Virus record (IMG/VR): IMGVR_UViG_3300025769_017291
Coordinates: 1-34,136 of that record
Direction: 5' to 3' (one strand)
DNA from: a virus
DNA length: 34,136 bases
Made by a program: the position numbers and the translations under genes. The stretch's first letter is position 1; every line of letters begins with the position of its first letter. Below the pieces are notes generated by a model. It saw only the letters and a program-made list of their open reading frames with translations, ran no database searches and was not told the DNA's origin. This document shows, piece after piece, positions 20,390 through 29,051 of this stretch.

Positions 20390-21699
20390 TACAAAATCCT
20401 CGCTGCTAAACTGGCTACTTTTGATCTTTCGCCTTTTTGTAGGGTGATATGACCAGCCAATTCAGTTTGTTTAAAACTTTCAACTGCATATGTTAACCCG
20501 TTAGTTGTTTCATCAATATAAACGTTATCAATCTGCTCAATGTCTCCCGTCAAGACAATCTTTGTGTTCTCACCAACGCGAGTAATGATTGTTTTCAACT
20601 CATGTCTAGACAAGTTTTGAGCTTCATCAATGATAATATAAGCATCAGAAATAGAACGACCCCTTATATAAGTGAGAGCCTCCACTTCAATTAAGCCATT
20701 CGAAAGATATTCTTCCATCAGAATCTTATCATTGCCCATAAGATATTGCAAGTTATCTCTGATTGGAGCCAACCATGGCCTCATCTTTTCTTCCATTGAA
20801 CCCGGAAGAAAGCCAATATCTTTCCCAAGAGGTTGAACTGGCCTAGAAACAACAAGGGTTTTGTATCTTTCAGTATTCAGAACTTGCTCCATTCCGGCAG
20901 AGATAGCAGCAAGAGTCTTACCGGAGCCGGCCTTACCAATCAATGTAACCACAGGGACATCAGGGTTCATCAGAAGGTCAAGAGAGAACCTCTGCTCTTT
21001 GTTACGGGGCTTGATCAACCATTCGTGACCCTTGGCATCAAAGATGTGTTTGAGGGGGCTAGAGTAGCCTGTAAAGCGCGCTAACGCAGTCTTCTTTTCG
21101 TTCGAAGATGAGACCAGCATCACAAATTGATTTGCAAAAAGATTGTGTTCTTCGTTTTCTACAAAAACATCTTTTCTTGCATAGAACTGATCTACAATCT
21201 CTTCGTCCACCAAGATTGTTTTGAGGCCGGTATACAACTCTGAGGAATCTTTGACAACTTTCGAAGCTACGTATTCTTCACACTCAATGCCAATTGCGTC
21301 ACATTTAACTCGCATATTGATATCGCGAGAAACAACAATAACTTTCTTTTTGGGGTTTTCTCTTTTTTCGGTGAGGGCCACGCAGATAATCTGATTGTCG
21401 GGGTGTTTAGGGTCAAAACCTTCCGGAAGATACTCAATATTATACCCTTTGGTATAAATTAAGCCTTTTCCTTTTTCAATCCGGACACCTTTTTGAAGTG
21501 AACCTTTTGTTCTCAATTCATCTAAAATTCTAATGATCTGCCTTGCTTGTGCTCCAACTCCGTCTTGTCTTGTTTTGTGTTTGTCGATTTCTTCTAGAAC
21601 CTTCAGGGGGATAATAATATCGTTCTTTTTGAATTGTTTGATTGAATTTGCGTCTGTGAGATAAACTGAAGTGTCTAGGATGTAAGTTTTCTTTCTCAT
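20389..21699 (-). CDS. phoH: PIN domain-PhoH family ATPase
   Basis: A 436-residue protein. The N-terminal PIN nuclease domain (1 to about 150) has D9 in 'ILDTS', E36/E37, D101 in 'DNQIICVAL' and D126 in 'VSRDINMRV'. The C-terminal PhoH ATPase has Walker A G255-KAGSGK-T262, Walker B 'YIIIDEAQ' (354-361) and 'GERSKV' near the end. This PIN-PhoH (PhoH2/YlaK-like) layout is linked to RNA unwinding and cleavage; PhoH genes are common in marine phages, though their role there is unsettled. It heads a leftward operon with the pentapeptide and Nudix genes, so RNA or nucleotide metabolism is a shared theme. Its leader contains AACTATTTAATCAT and a 16-bp palindrome. Confidence 0.92.
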   Translation of the reverse strand: MRKKTYILDTSVYLTDANSIKQFKKNDIIIPLKVLEEIDKHKTRQDGVGAQARQIIRILDELRTKGSLQKGVRIEKGKGLIYTKGYNIEYLPEGFDPKHPDNQIICVALTEKRENPKKKVIVVSRDINMRVKCDAIGIECEEYVASKVVKDSSELYTGLKTILVDEEIVDQFYARKDVFVENEEHNLFANQFVMLVSSSNEKKTALARFTGYSSPLKHIFDAKGHEWLIKPRNKEQRFSLDLLMNPDVPVVTLIGKAGSGKTLAAISAGMEQVLNTERYKTLVVSRPVQPLGKDIGFLPGSMEEKMRPWLAPIRDNLQYLMGNDKILMEEYLSNGLIEVEALTYIRGRSISDAYIIIDEAQNLSRHELKTIITRVGENTKIVLTGDIEQIDNVYIDETTNGLTYAVESFKQTELAGHITLQKGERSKVASLAARIL

Positions 21700-21720
21700 A
21701 ATGCTTTCCTTGCAGTGATT

Positions 21721-21736
21721 TAGAGTTTAAACTCTA
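21721..21736. promoter_or_regulatory. 16-bp perfect palindrome between divergent genes
   Basis: TAGAGTTTAAACTCTA is fully palindromic and sits 21 bases upstream of the PhoH start and 78 before the serine protease. On the minus strand, CTATTTA (21747-21741), the core of the elements near the tagged genes, lies just upstream of it. This suggests an operator next to a promoter that serves PhoH; a spacerless palindrome fits a dimeric regulator. Confidence 0.55.
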
Positions 21737-21813
21737 TGATTAAATAGTTTTGATACTTTAAAGAAATTAGAAAACTAGTTAAAATTGTAACCCTAATTTG
21801 CGAGGAAAAAGCA

Positions 21814-22593
21814 ATGAGGAAACGTTTAATTTATTTTTATCTTTTTTTTATCCCACTTTGCTTCCATCTTGCTGGATGTTCCCACCTCACTTATTTCCGA
21901 TCGTTCGCAAAGAAAAACCCATTCAAGCAAAGAGCTTTTTTCAAGTTTGTTCGAGTAGCTACGATTCAAATCTGCAAACCGGCAAAATTTCATATTTCCT
22001 GTAGTTCTAGGCAGGTAAAATATGAAGGTTCAGCTTTCCACGTTCACAAAGAAGGAAAATGGAGTTATGTTTTGACTGCTGCTCATAACATATACCTCGA
22101 TCCAGTGCATCCAATGCACAGGAGAATGTTGAGCGCAATGAAATACAAGATCTCTGTGTCTAATGATCACTCTTATTTGATCGACTGGTATAAAAGAAAA
22201 CATAAGATCGTTGGCTTCAAAATGGTGAAGAAAGCTGATCTTGGCATTGTAAGAGTCAAATTAGTGAAAGATCTGCCAACTTACAGGATCGCCACGGAAA
22301 TGCCCCAAAAAGGCGAGAAAGTTTATAATACAGCCTCACCCCTAGGTTTCTTCTCAGGGAACGTTCTAGGGTTATATGAAGGTCGTTATCTGGGTAAAAA
22401 GATAATACCTATCAAAGGATATAAGTCTTTGATGGCGGTTTATACAATCCCAGTGATTGGTGGCTCTTCTGGATCTCCAATTTTAAATAAATGTGGAGAG
22501 GTGATCGGTATTGTTTCTTCTGTACATAGAAAATTTCATCATATCAGCTTTGGTGTGCCTCTTTCTGCTATTCGTTCTGCTATGTACAAATAA
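21814..22593 (+). CDS. Lipoprotein trypsin-like serine protease
   Basis: A 259-residue protein. A signal peptide with lipobox L19-A-G-C22 is followed by a chymotrypsin/DegP-type triad: H91 in 'VLTAAHN', D142 in 'KADLGIV', S219 in 'GGSSGSP'. There is no PDZ domain. It should be exported and anchored in the envelope of a Gram-negative host, or act in the periplasm. Candidate roles are degradation of envelope proteins, receptor modification or lysis support. ATG 21814 follows TTTGCGAGGAAAAAGCA. It ends exactly where the convergent gene ends, with no base between. A phage lipoprotein protease is notable, but trypsin-like genes do occur in large phages. Confidence 0.87.
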   Translation: MRKRLIYFYLFFIPLCFHLAGCSHLTYFRSFAKKNPFKQRAFFKFVRVATIQICKPAKFHISCSSRQVKYEGSAFHVHKEGKWSYVLTAAHNIYLDPVHPMHRRMLSAMKYKISVSNDHSYLIDWYKRKHKIVGFKMVKKADLGIVRVKLVKDLPTYRIATEMPQKGEKVYNTASPLGFFSGNVLGLYEGRYLGKKIIPIKGYKSLMAVYTIPVIGGSSGSPILNKCGEVIGIVSSVHRKFHHISFGVPLSAIRSAMYK

Positions 22594-22950
22594 TCACTTT
22601 CCTTGTTTTAAATTGAATTTACCTAAAAGTTCTCCAAGCCTATCTGGTGGTATACCTAAGAAAGAAGCTGCATTTCTTAGGTCTTTTCCGGCTGAAATGG
22701 CTGTTTTCAGTACAGATTCCTTAATTATTCTATCAATATTGTAGAAAATCCTCATACCATACAACTTTCCTCCTGCTGCTTTTGTAGCTGACTCCAGCTT
22801 TATTGCTATAAGATCTTCTAATGTTATTTGATCTATCTTAGAAAGAAAATTATTATCTATTTTTCCTTGATTTTTTAATTCATTTATGATAGAATAAGAC
22901 TTATAAGGACTTTTTGACTTAAGTTTTTTAAAATCTTCCCAGTAATCCAT
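22594..22950 (-). CDS. Small Fis-like helix-turn-helix protein
   Basis: A 118-residue protein beginning MDYWEDFKKLKSKSPYKSYS. 'LEDLIAIKLESATKAAGGKLYG' and the C-terminal 'VLKTAISAGKDLRNAASFLG' then 'IPPDRLGELLGKFNL' match a marine-phage family with a Fis-type helix-turn-helix at the end (KxEAARFLGI-like), as I recall it. Probable DNA-binding regulator. The start at 22950 is chosen for AAAGGAAATATC upstream; the frame extends to 22995, but that would run over its probable -10 region. It lies divergently from the glycan operon, and a repeated 20-mer is in both leaders, so it may control both. Confidence 0.72.
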   Translation of the reverse strand: MDYWEDFKKLKSKSPYKSYSIINELKNQGKIDNNFLSKIDQITLEDLIAIKLESATKAAGGKLYGMRIFYNIDRIIKESVLKTAISAGKDLRNAASFLGIPPDRLGELLGKFNLKQGK

Positions 22951-22964
22951 AATGATATTTCCTT

Positions 22965-22984
22965 TATTCTTTTTAAGCTTTAAA
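22965..22984. repeat. 20-bp direct repeat in divergent leaders, copy 1
   Basis: TATTCTTTTTAAGCTTTAAA; matches 23099-23118 at 19 of 20 bases. This copy lies between a minus-strand TATACT (22991-22986) and the start of the Fis-like gene, so it overlaps the expected transcription start. Candidate operator. Confidence 0.55.
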
Positions 22985-23071
22985 CAGTATAACATAAAGA
23001 TCTTATTATTTCAATAAAAAAATAAATTAAATTATTTTTCAAATTAGGTTAAAAAATATAAAAATGTATGT

Positions 23072-23118
23072 TATAATCTTTCTTAAGAATTTAAAAAATA
23101 TTCTTTTTAAGCTATAAA
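23072..23118 (+). promoter_or_regulatory. Glycan operon promoter and repeat copy 2
   Basis: TATAAT at 23072-23077 in very AT-rich DNA, with only TTAAAA at 17 bp upstream as a poor -35. Then come a 10-bp palindrome TTCTTAAGAA (23080-23089) and TATTCTTTTTAAGCTATAAA (23099-23118), the second copy of the 20-mer. It lies 26 bases before the first glycosyltransferase start and is the only sizeable gap before the 11-gene operon, so it probably controls all of it. Confidence 0.5.
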
Positions 23119-23143
23119 TTAATATTTCAAATAAGGTTTTAAT

Positions 23144-24424
23144 ATGAAGAAAACAAAGATCTTAACCATTTCTGATCATCCTTATTCTCCTTCTGGAGTA
23201 GGAACTCAAACAAAATATGTTATTGAAGCTCTTCTTAAGACTGGTAGATATGAGATCAGATCTTTAGCAGGAGCTATTAAACACGACAACTATACTCCTC
23301 AAAAAACAGAAGAATGGGGAGAAGATCTTATTATTTATCCTGTTGATGGATATGGAGATCAAGATTCAATTAGATCGATCATCAGAAATGAAAAACCTGA
23401 TCTTCTTTGGTTTATGACAGATCCTAGGTTTTATGGTTGGTTGTGGGAAATTGAAAACGAAATCAGACCACTTATGCCGATGGTTTATTACCACGTCTGG
23501 GACAACTACCCTTATCCAAAATACAATAAGAAGTATTATGATTCAAATGATGTTGTTGCTACGATTTCAAAGGTCACAGACGATATTGTAAGGACTCTTT
23601 CTGATGTTGAATGTCATTACATTCCACACGCAGTAGATTCTACAGCTTTCAAAAAGCTCCCAGAGGCTGAAATCAAAGAACACAGAAAAAAGATCTTCAA
23701 AGATAACCTTCTTGATAAAGAAGGAAATGAAAAAATGGTCTTTTTCTGGAACAACAGAAACGCTAGAAGAAAACAATCTGGATATCTTCTTTGGTGTTTT
23801 AAAGAATTCTTGGATAAAGTAGGCCATGATAAAGCAATCCTGATGATGCACACTGAGCCAAAAGACCCACACGGTCAAGATCTTGAAGCAATCATTCACG
23901 AACTGGGACTTATCAACGGGGAAGTAATCTTCTCAACAACAAAGTTGGACATTCCAACTCTTGGAAAAGTGTACAATGCAGTTGATTGCACAGTGAACAT
24001 TTCAGATGCAGAAGGATTTGGATTGGCTACTTTGGAATCTCTTTCTTGTGGAACGCCAATCATTGTGAATATGACCGGCGGACTTCAAGAGCAAGTGACA
24101 AACGGTGCAGATTGGTTTGGAATTGGCTTGTTTCCCTGTTCGAAGTCGGTTATTGGCTCACAGCCGGTTCCTTTTATTTACGAAGATCGACTAAATCAAG
24201 AAGATATTGTCAATGCTTTGGATGATATGTATCAGCTTTGGAAAAACAAAGATCCTGAATTTGAAGCAATGTCCCAAATGGGAATGGAACACGTTCAAGA
24301 AAACTACAACTACGAAAAGTTCTGTGAAACGTGGGTTGATCTGATTGACAAAACAGTTGAAAAGCACGGCTCTTGGGAAAATAGAAAAAATCATAAAACT
24401 TGGGTTTTGAAAGAGGTTATTTAA
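23144..24424 (+). CDS. GT-B glycosyltransferase, GT4-like
   Basis: A 426-residue protein of the GT-B fold. The N-terminal Rossmann-like start is 'ILTISDHPYSPSGVGTQTKY' with the Gly-rich acceptor loop; the C-terminal donor site has 'SDAEGFGLATLESLSCGTPI' (E-x7-E motif around 287-295). It transfers a sugar from a nucleotide donor with retention of configuration, judged by family. It is the first gene of the rightward glycan operon, whose next gene starts on its stop codon (TAATG). Codon use and AT content match the rest of the AT-rich part, so no recent transfer is evident. Confidence 0.88.
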   Translation: MKKTKILTISDHPYSPSGVGTQTKYVIEALLKTGRYEIRSLAGAIKHDNYTPQKTEEWGEDLIIYPVDGYGDQDSIRSIIRNEKPDLLWFMTDPRFYGWLWEIENEIRPLMPMVYYHVWDNYPYPKYNKKYYDSNDVVATISKVTDDIVRTLSDVECHYIPHAVDSTAFKKLPEAEIKEHRKKIFKDNLLDKEGNEKMVFFWNNRNARRKQSGYLLWCFKEFLDKVGHDKAILMMHTEPKDPHGQDLEAIIHELGLINGEVIFSTTKLDIPTLGKVYNAVDCTVNISDAEGFGLATLESLSCGTPIIVNMTGGLQEQVTNGADWFGIGLFPCSKSVIGSQPVPFIYEDRLNQEDIVNALDDMYQLWKNKDPEFEAMSQMGMEHVQENYNYEKFCETWVDLIDKTVEKHGSWENRKNHKTWVLKEVI

Positions 24425-25695
24425 TGAAAAAGAAAGTTTTGATTAAAGCTCCAATGTTGAGCCGATCTGGATATGGAGAACACGCTCGCTTTGTTCTTCG
24501 TGCTCTGCGAAGCAAGGAAGAGCTTTTCGACATTTATATCTTGAATATTCGCTGGGGTGATACCGGCTGGATTTGGGAAAACAATGAAGAAAGGCAATAT
24601 ATTGACGAGGCCATTAAGAAAACTGTTTTGATGCTTGAAGGTGCCAAGAAAGCAGGACAACATGTTCATTTTGATGTTTCGCTTCAAGTTACCATCCCGC
24701 AAGAATGGGAGAAGCTAGCTGCTGTCAATATTGGATGCACAGCCGGCACTGAAACAACTAAAATGTCCCCACAATGGGTTGAGAAAAGCAATCTAATGGA
24801 TAAGATTCTGGTCGTTTCAGAGCATACAAAATATGCTTTTGACAACACTGTATACAAGTTTCAACATCCACAAACTGGACAAGAGATTGTTTTTAGAAAT
24901 GAAACTCCTGTGGAAGTGACACACTACCCTGTTCGTAAAGCTACTCCTTGTCCGGAGTTTTTGGAACTTGATTTCAAGCACGATTTCAACTTTCTTTGCA
25001 ATGCGCAATGGTCTCCAAGAAAGAACTTGGAAAATACTGTTCGCTGGTGGCTTGAAGAATTTCAAGACAAGCCTTACGGTTTGATTCTAAAAGGAAACTT
25101 TTCGAAGAACTGTGTGATGGATCGAGAAAAGTTTGAGCAAAGAATCAATCATATTCTCAAAGACTTTGAAGAACGAGAATGCTCTGTTTATTATCTTCAC
25201 GGAGATATGACAGAAGAAGAACTTTCAGCCCTTTATCAGCATCAGAAAGTTAAATGTTTTATTAACTTGGCTCATGGCGAAGGTTTTGGCCTACCGGTCT
25301 TTGAAGCGGCTTATTATGGACTTCCAGTGATTGCCCCTGATTGGGGCGGCGTGGTCGATTTTCTTTACGCTCCGGACGACAAAGGAAAGAAAAAAGCTCA
25401 CTTCATGAAGGTTGATTACGATCTAAAGCCGGTCCAAGAAGAAGCTATCTGGGAGCCTGTCTTGATTAGGGACTCTCTTTGGGCCTTCCCAAAAAGGTTC
25501 TCTTATGTTTCAAGACTGCGAGACATTGTTAAGAGTTATGGAGTTTATCACTCAAAATCGAAGAAATTGAGAAAGTGGCTTTTGAAGGAGTTTGAGGCGA
25601 AAATGAAGTACCAGAATTTATTATCATTTTTGCCCACCATGACGAAAGAAGAAGAGAAGTGGCTACAAGAACTTTCAGAAATTGAACTGGTTTGA
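24424..25695 (+). CDS. GT-B glycosyltransferase, GT4-like
   Basis: A 423-residue protein. 'APMLSRSGYGEHARFVLRAL' is the acceptor-side Gly loop, and 'AHGEGFGLPVFEAAYYGLPV' is the donor-side E-x7-E motif near residue 288. It is distantly similar to the previous protein, consistent with sequential sugar additions. The start at 24424 shares one base with the preceding stop; an upstream ATG at 24400 lies in the previous gene and is not favoured. Confidence 0.87.
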   Translation: MKKKVLIKAPMLSRSGYGEHARFVLRALRSKEELFDIYILNIRWGDTGWIWENNEERQYIDEAIKKTVLMLEGAKKAGQHVHFDVSLQVTIPQEWEKLAAVNIGCTAGTETTKMSPQWVEKSNLMDKILVVSEHTKYAFDNTVYKFQHPQTGQEIVFRNETPVEVTHYPVRKATPCPEFLELDFKHDFNFLCNAQWSPRKNLENTVRWWLEEFQDKPYGLILKGNFSKNCVMDREKFEQRINHILKDFEERECSVYYLHGDMTEEELSALYQHQKVKCFINLAHGEGFGLPVFEAAYYGLPVIAPDWGGVVDFLYAPDDKGKKKAHFMKVDYDLKPVQEEAIWEPVLIRDSLWAFPKRFSYVSRLRDIVKSYGVYHSKSKKLRKWLLKEFEAKMKYQNLLSFLPTMTKEEEKWLQELSEIELV

Positions 25696-25701
25696 GGTGT
25701 T

Positions 25702-27303
25702 ATGAAAAAAATACTTTTTATATCTGATTTTTTTTATGACGAGGTTTTGGGAGGGGCAGAGTTAAACGACAAAATATTAATTAACTTTCTTTCCCAATCT
25801 TTTAATATAGAGAATATAAAATCAATAAAAGTTCAAAATACTGATGTTGACAGGGCAGACTTTATAATCGTCAGTAATTTTGTACAACTTTCTCATACAA
25901 TGGTTCAAAAAATACAAAGAGAAGCAAGGTATTTAATATACGAACACGATCATAAATACGTTGATACTAGAGATCCATCCACCTTCGTAGGTTATAAAAT
26001 ACCAGAAAAAAATATCACAAACAAGAACTTTTATTCAAATGCTAGGGCGGTGGTTGTTTTAAGTTCAATTTGCGCCGAGATTTTAAAGAATAATATACCA
26101 AATACTAATGTTATCAACATAGGTTGTAGCCTGTGGGATAGTGCCGATTTAGACTATATAGAAGACCTATTTTGTAAAGCTTCAAAGCAAAACAGGCAAG
26201 GTGTGTGCGTTTTGAAGAGCGATAATGCAATCAAAAACACTACAAAGGCAATTGAATATTGTGAAGCAAATGGCCTAACACCAGTTACCCCAATAAGGCA
26301 TCCTGAGTATAGAGAATTTTTAAGGATTATGAGTAAGTTTGAAACTTTTGTTTTTATTCCAAAAGTTTTAGAAACATTTTCTAGGGTCTGCGCGGAAGCA
26401 AAAATGCTGGGCGTACATTTAATAACTAACAAGAATAAGGTTGGATTTTGCAGCGAAGATATCTCAGAACTGCAAGGACTTGATTTAATACAACAGATTA
26501 AAAACAGGAATAAAAATGCTTTTAAGAAATTTAAAAGCATTATTTTAAGCTCGTTGGAGTGTAAAAAAGAAAATGTGACCGTTATCTTGAATTGCTATAG
26601 GAGACCTGAATATTTAAAAGAACAGGTAAAGGCCATCAGAGAGCAGAGTGTGAGTCCGAAACAAATTTGGGTTTGGGTAAACCACCATGAAGACAGTGAG
26701 GGGTTTGACTTCACCAGTTTGGGGGTGGATAGGGTGATTAAAAGTAATTTTAATTGGAAATATTTTGGCAGGTTCTCTATCGCAATGCTAGCCCAGACAG
26801 AATATGTTGCTATGTTTGATGATGATACAATTCCGGGACCAAAGTGGTTTGAAAACTGCTTAGAGACAATGTATAAGTTCAATGGTATTTTGGGGGGCGC
26901 AGGGGTTAAGCTCCGACATTCGATTTACCAAGGCCACAACAGAGTAGGGTGGTCATCATTAAATGATGACGTTGAAGAGGTGGATTTGGTCGGTCATGCT
27001 TGGTTCTTCAAGAAAGAGTGGCTTAAGTACATCTGGCTCGAAGAGCCCTACACATACGAAAATGGAGAAGATATCCACTTTTCCTATTGCGCTCAGAAGT
27101 ATGGTAACATTCGGACATTTTGCCCCCCACACCCTCGTAATAGGCAAGAGCTTCATAGTTCGATTAAGGGTTATGAATATGGAGTTGATGAGAAGGCATC
27201 TTCACACGTTAGTCGCCATGAAAAGTTCTATCTAGAGAGAGATTCTGCTGTTCAACATAGCATAGGAAACGGCTGGAAAACTTGTAAAATGAGGGGAATC
27301 TAG
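25702..27303 (+). CDS. Two-domain glycosyltransferase (GT-B plus GT-A)
   Basis: A 533-residue protein. Residues 1 to about 280 are GT-B-like ('ILFISDFFYDEVLGGAELND'; 'VLETFSRVCAEAKMLG' as a degenerate E-x7-E). From about 291 a GT-A domain starts with 'VTVILNCYRRPEYLKEQVKA' and has a DxD-type site in 'AMFDDDTIPGP' (about 372-375) and a late 'ENGEDIHFSYCAQKYG' acceptor motif. Both halves may be active, adding two linkages, or the first may be a structural remnant, since its E-x7-E is poor. The next gene starts on its stop codon (TAGTG). Confidence 0.82.
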   Translation: MKKILFISDFFYDEVLGGAELNDKILINFLSQSFNIENIKSIKVQNTDVDRADFIIVSNFVQLSHTMVQKIQREARYLIYEHDHKYVDTRDPSTFVGYKIPEKNITNKNFYSNARAVVVLSSICAEILKNNIPNTNVINIGCSLWDSADLDYIEDLFCKASKQNRQGVCVLKSDNAIKNTTKAIEYCEANGLTPVTPIRHPEYREFLRIMSKFETFVFIPKVLETFSRVCAEAKMLGVHLITNKNKVGFCSEDISELQGLDLIQQIKNRNKNAFKKFKSIILSSLECKKENVTVILNCYRRPEYLKEQVKAIREQSVSPKQIWVWVNHHEDSEGFDFTSLGVDRVIKSNFNWKYFGRFSIAMLAQTEYVAMFDDDTIPGPKWFENCLETMYKFNGILGGAGVKLRHSIYQGHNRVGWSSLNDDVEEVDLVGHAWFFKKEWLKYIWLEEPYTYENGEDIHFSYCAQKYGNIRTFCPPHPRNRQELHSSIKGYEYGVDEKASSHVSRHEKFYLERDSAVQHSIGNGWKTCKMRGI

Positions 27304-28319
27304 TGAAGTTTTTGTTTTGCTTTGGCACAAGACCGGAATGGATAAAAATAAAGCCTGTCTTAGACTCGATGAATGAGACAGATTACAGAGTTTATTTCAC
27401 AGGGCAGCACAAAGACTTGATTAAAGTTTCTGAAATCAAGCCGGATTATTTGAACGAAACTTGTGAAAATTTTAAAATCAAAAATAGAAAAGACAATGTA
27501 ATTGTGTCTTGTTTGGCTAATTTTCCAAATGATGTTGAATTTTCTCACGTTATAGTTCAGGGAGATACAGCATCTGCGTATGGTTGTGCTGTAGCCGCTT
27601 ACAATAGGGGTATCAAAGTTATTCACTTAGAAGCTGGTTTGAGAAGTTTTTCTTTGGATGACCCATATCCAGAAGAGGGTTACAGACAGATGATCTCTAG
27701 AATAGCGGATATTAATTTTTGCCCAACACAGCTTTCTAGGCAAAACTTAGAAAAAGAAGGTGTTTTAGGGAAAATTTATGTTGTAGGCAATACTGTTTTA
27801 GATAATCTTTTGCCCTTAAAAAGCAAGTCATCCTATGGAGACAAGGTTCTTGTAACTCTTCATAGGAGCGAAAACGACAAGATTTTAGAAAAATGGCTTG
27901 AAGCCATAAACAGAATAGCTTCAACAAACACAGGAACCGAATTTATTTTTATTATTCACCCGCGTCATAAGAATAGAGAGATAAAGTCTCTATTAGGGAA
28001 TGTTAAAATTTTAGAGCCTCTGTGTTACAGTGAGTTTATAAATGCCTTACTAAACGTAAAGTATGTTATAACAGACAGCGGGGGAGTTCAAGAAGAAGGC
28101 TCCTTCCTCAATAAGAAGATTGTTGTCTGTAGAGAGACAACAGAGCGCCCGGAAGGAATCACCAGTGGGCATTTAATTCTTTGTAAAGAGCCAAAGACTC
28201 TTAATAAGATAGTGGAAGAAGTTGAAAAAAACTATGAAATAGAGGAGGAATGTCCATATGGAGATGGGAAGTCATCTTCTAGGATTGTTGAAATTTTAAC
28301 CAAAAAGGATACATTGTGA
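27303..28319 (+). CDS. wecB: UDP-N-acetylglucosamine 2-epimerase family
   Basis: A 338-residue protein with the WecB signature: 'GTRPEWIKIKP' (8-18), 'VQGDTASAYGCAVAAYNRGI', 'HLEAGLRSF', 'YPEEGYRQMISRIADINF', 'IIHPRHKNRE' and 'TDSGGVQEEGSFLNK', then 'TERPEGI'. It would interconvert UDP-GlcNAc and UDP-ManNAc (or a related sugar nucleotide) and so supply a donor for the neighbouring transferases. It is slightly shorter than typical (about 370), with the missing part in variable loops. The start is GTG, overlapping the preceding stop by one base. Confidence 0.88.
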   Translation: MKFLFCFGTRPEWIKIKPVLDSMNETDYRVYFTGQHKDLIKVSEIKPDYLNETCENFKIKNRKDNVIVSCLANFPNDVEFSHVIVQGDTASAYGCAVAAYNRGIKVIHLEAGLRSFSLDDPYPEEGYRQMISRIADINFCPTQLSRQNLEKEGVLGKIYVVGNTVLDNLLPLKSKSSYGDKVLVTLHRSENDKILEKWLEAINRIASTNTGTEFIFIIHPRHKNREIKSLLGNVKILEPLCYSEFINALLNVKYVITDSGGVQEEGSFLNKKIVVCRETTERPEGITSGHLILCKEPKTLNKIVEEVEKNYEIEEECPYGDGKSSSRIVEILTKKDTL

Positions 28320-29051
28320 ATGTTTGAGTCTGGGTCAGAAAAGAATTTTAAAAAAGATTTAGAAACATTGATTAACAAACTAAGATCAAAAGAAAATTTC
28401 TCATTTAGCAAATATGCTGATGGTGAGCTTCATATTCTGTCAAATAAGCCAATCAATAACGGTGAATTCTGGTTTATTCCAGAAGAACACCAAGAGTTCA
28501 GAAAAGAAATGATTGAATCTTTCACCTATCGGAATGAAAATTATTATGTTGGAGTTTCTTGCCCATGTTGTATTGGCGGGATGTCTGTTCATGATTGGAT
28601 GAAAAAGAACAGCGGACAGAAAAAGGAAAATCTAACTTGGGCCAATTTATTTGTAAATGGAAACCATCAATATTATATTGAAAATATGGTGCCAGAGTAT
28701 GCCAAAAGAGATGTTGTTCTAGTCTCTAATATTGATTCAAATTTGGATAACCTACCCTTTCCAGTTAAGAGGCATTTTACAATAGGGAAAAATGCTTGGG
28801 TCAATGATCATCAAGTGGTAGAGCAGATTAAACAATGCATTAAAGATAACAATATTGTAGATAGTTTATTTTTATTTTGTGCAGGCCCGTTTGGAAACTT
28901 ATTGGCGCACCAGCTTTTTGAATTTAATGATAAAAACACGTATATTGATATCGGTTCAACACTAAATGTGTTTTTATTAGGGGAAGGGGGGAGAAACAGA
29001 GGCTATCTTAGGAAAGGTCAAAGCTACTTTAAAGAGTGCGTGTGGTCATGA
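28320..29051 (+). CDS. GT-D-fold-like glycosyltransferase
   Basis: A 243-residue protein. 'FSFSKYADGELHIL' resembles the 'R-Y-G-D-G-E' motif of GT-D (DUF1792) glycosyltransferases. Later segments 'DSLFLFCAGPFGNLLAHQLF' and 'NTYIDIGSTLNVFL' fit the fold's second half. A Cys-rich 'VSCPCCIGG' is unusual. The assignment rests on the motif pattern and the operon position. Its ATG directly follows the preceding stop, and its own stop overlaps the next ATG. Confidence 0.68.
   Translation: MFESGSEKNFKKDLETLINKLRSKENFSFSKYADGELHILSNKPINNGEFWFIPEEHQEFRKEMIESFTYRNENYYVGVSCPCCIGGMSVHDWMKKNSGQKKENLTWANLFVNGNHQYYIENMVPEYAKRDVVLVSNIDSNLDNLPFPVKRHFTIGKNAWVNDHQVVEQIKQCIKDNNIVDSLFLFCAGPFGNLLAHQLFEFNDKNTYIDIGSTLNVFLLGEGGRNRGYLRKGQSYFKECVWS

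Noticed and set aside
22951-22995. 15-codon extension of the Fis-like protein
   Set aside because: Would start over the probable -10 region, without a ribosome-binding site.
22996-23143. tRNA or small RNA gene in the AT-rich divergent gap
   Set aside because: No cloverleaf or stable GC stem; content is explained by promoters, a palindrome and direct repeats.
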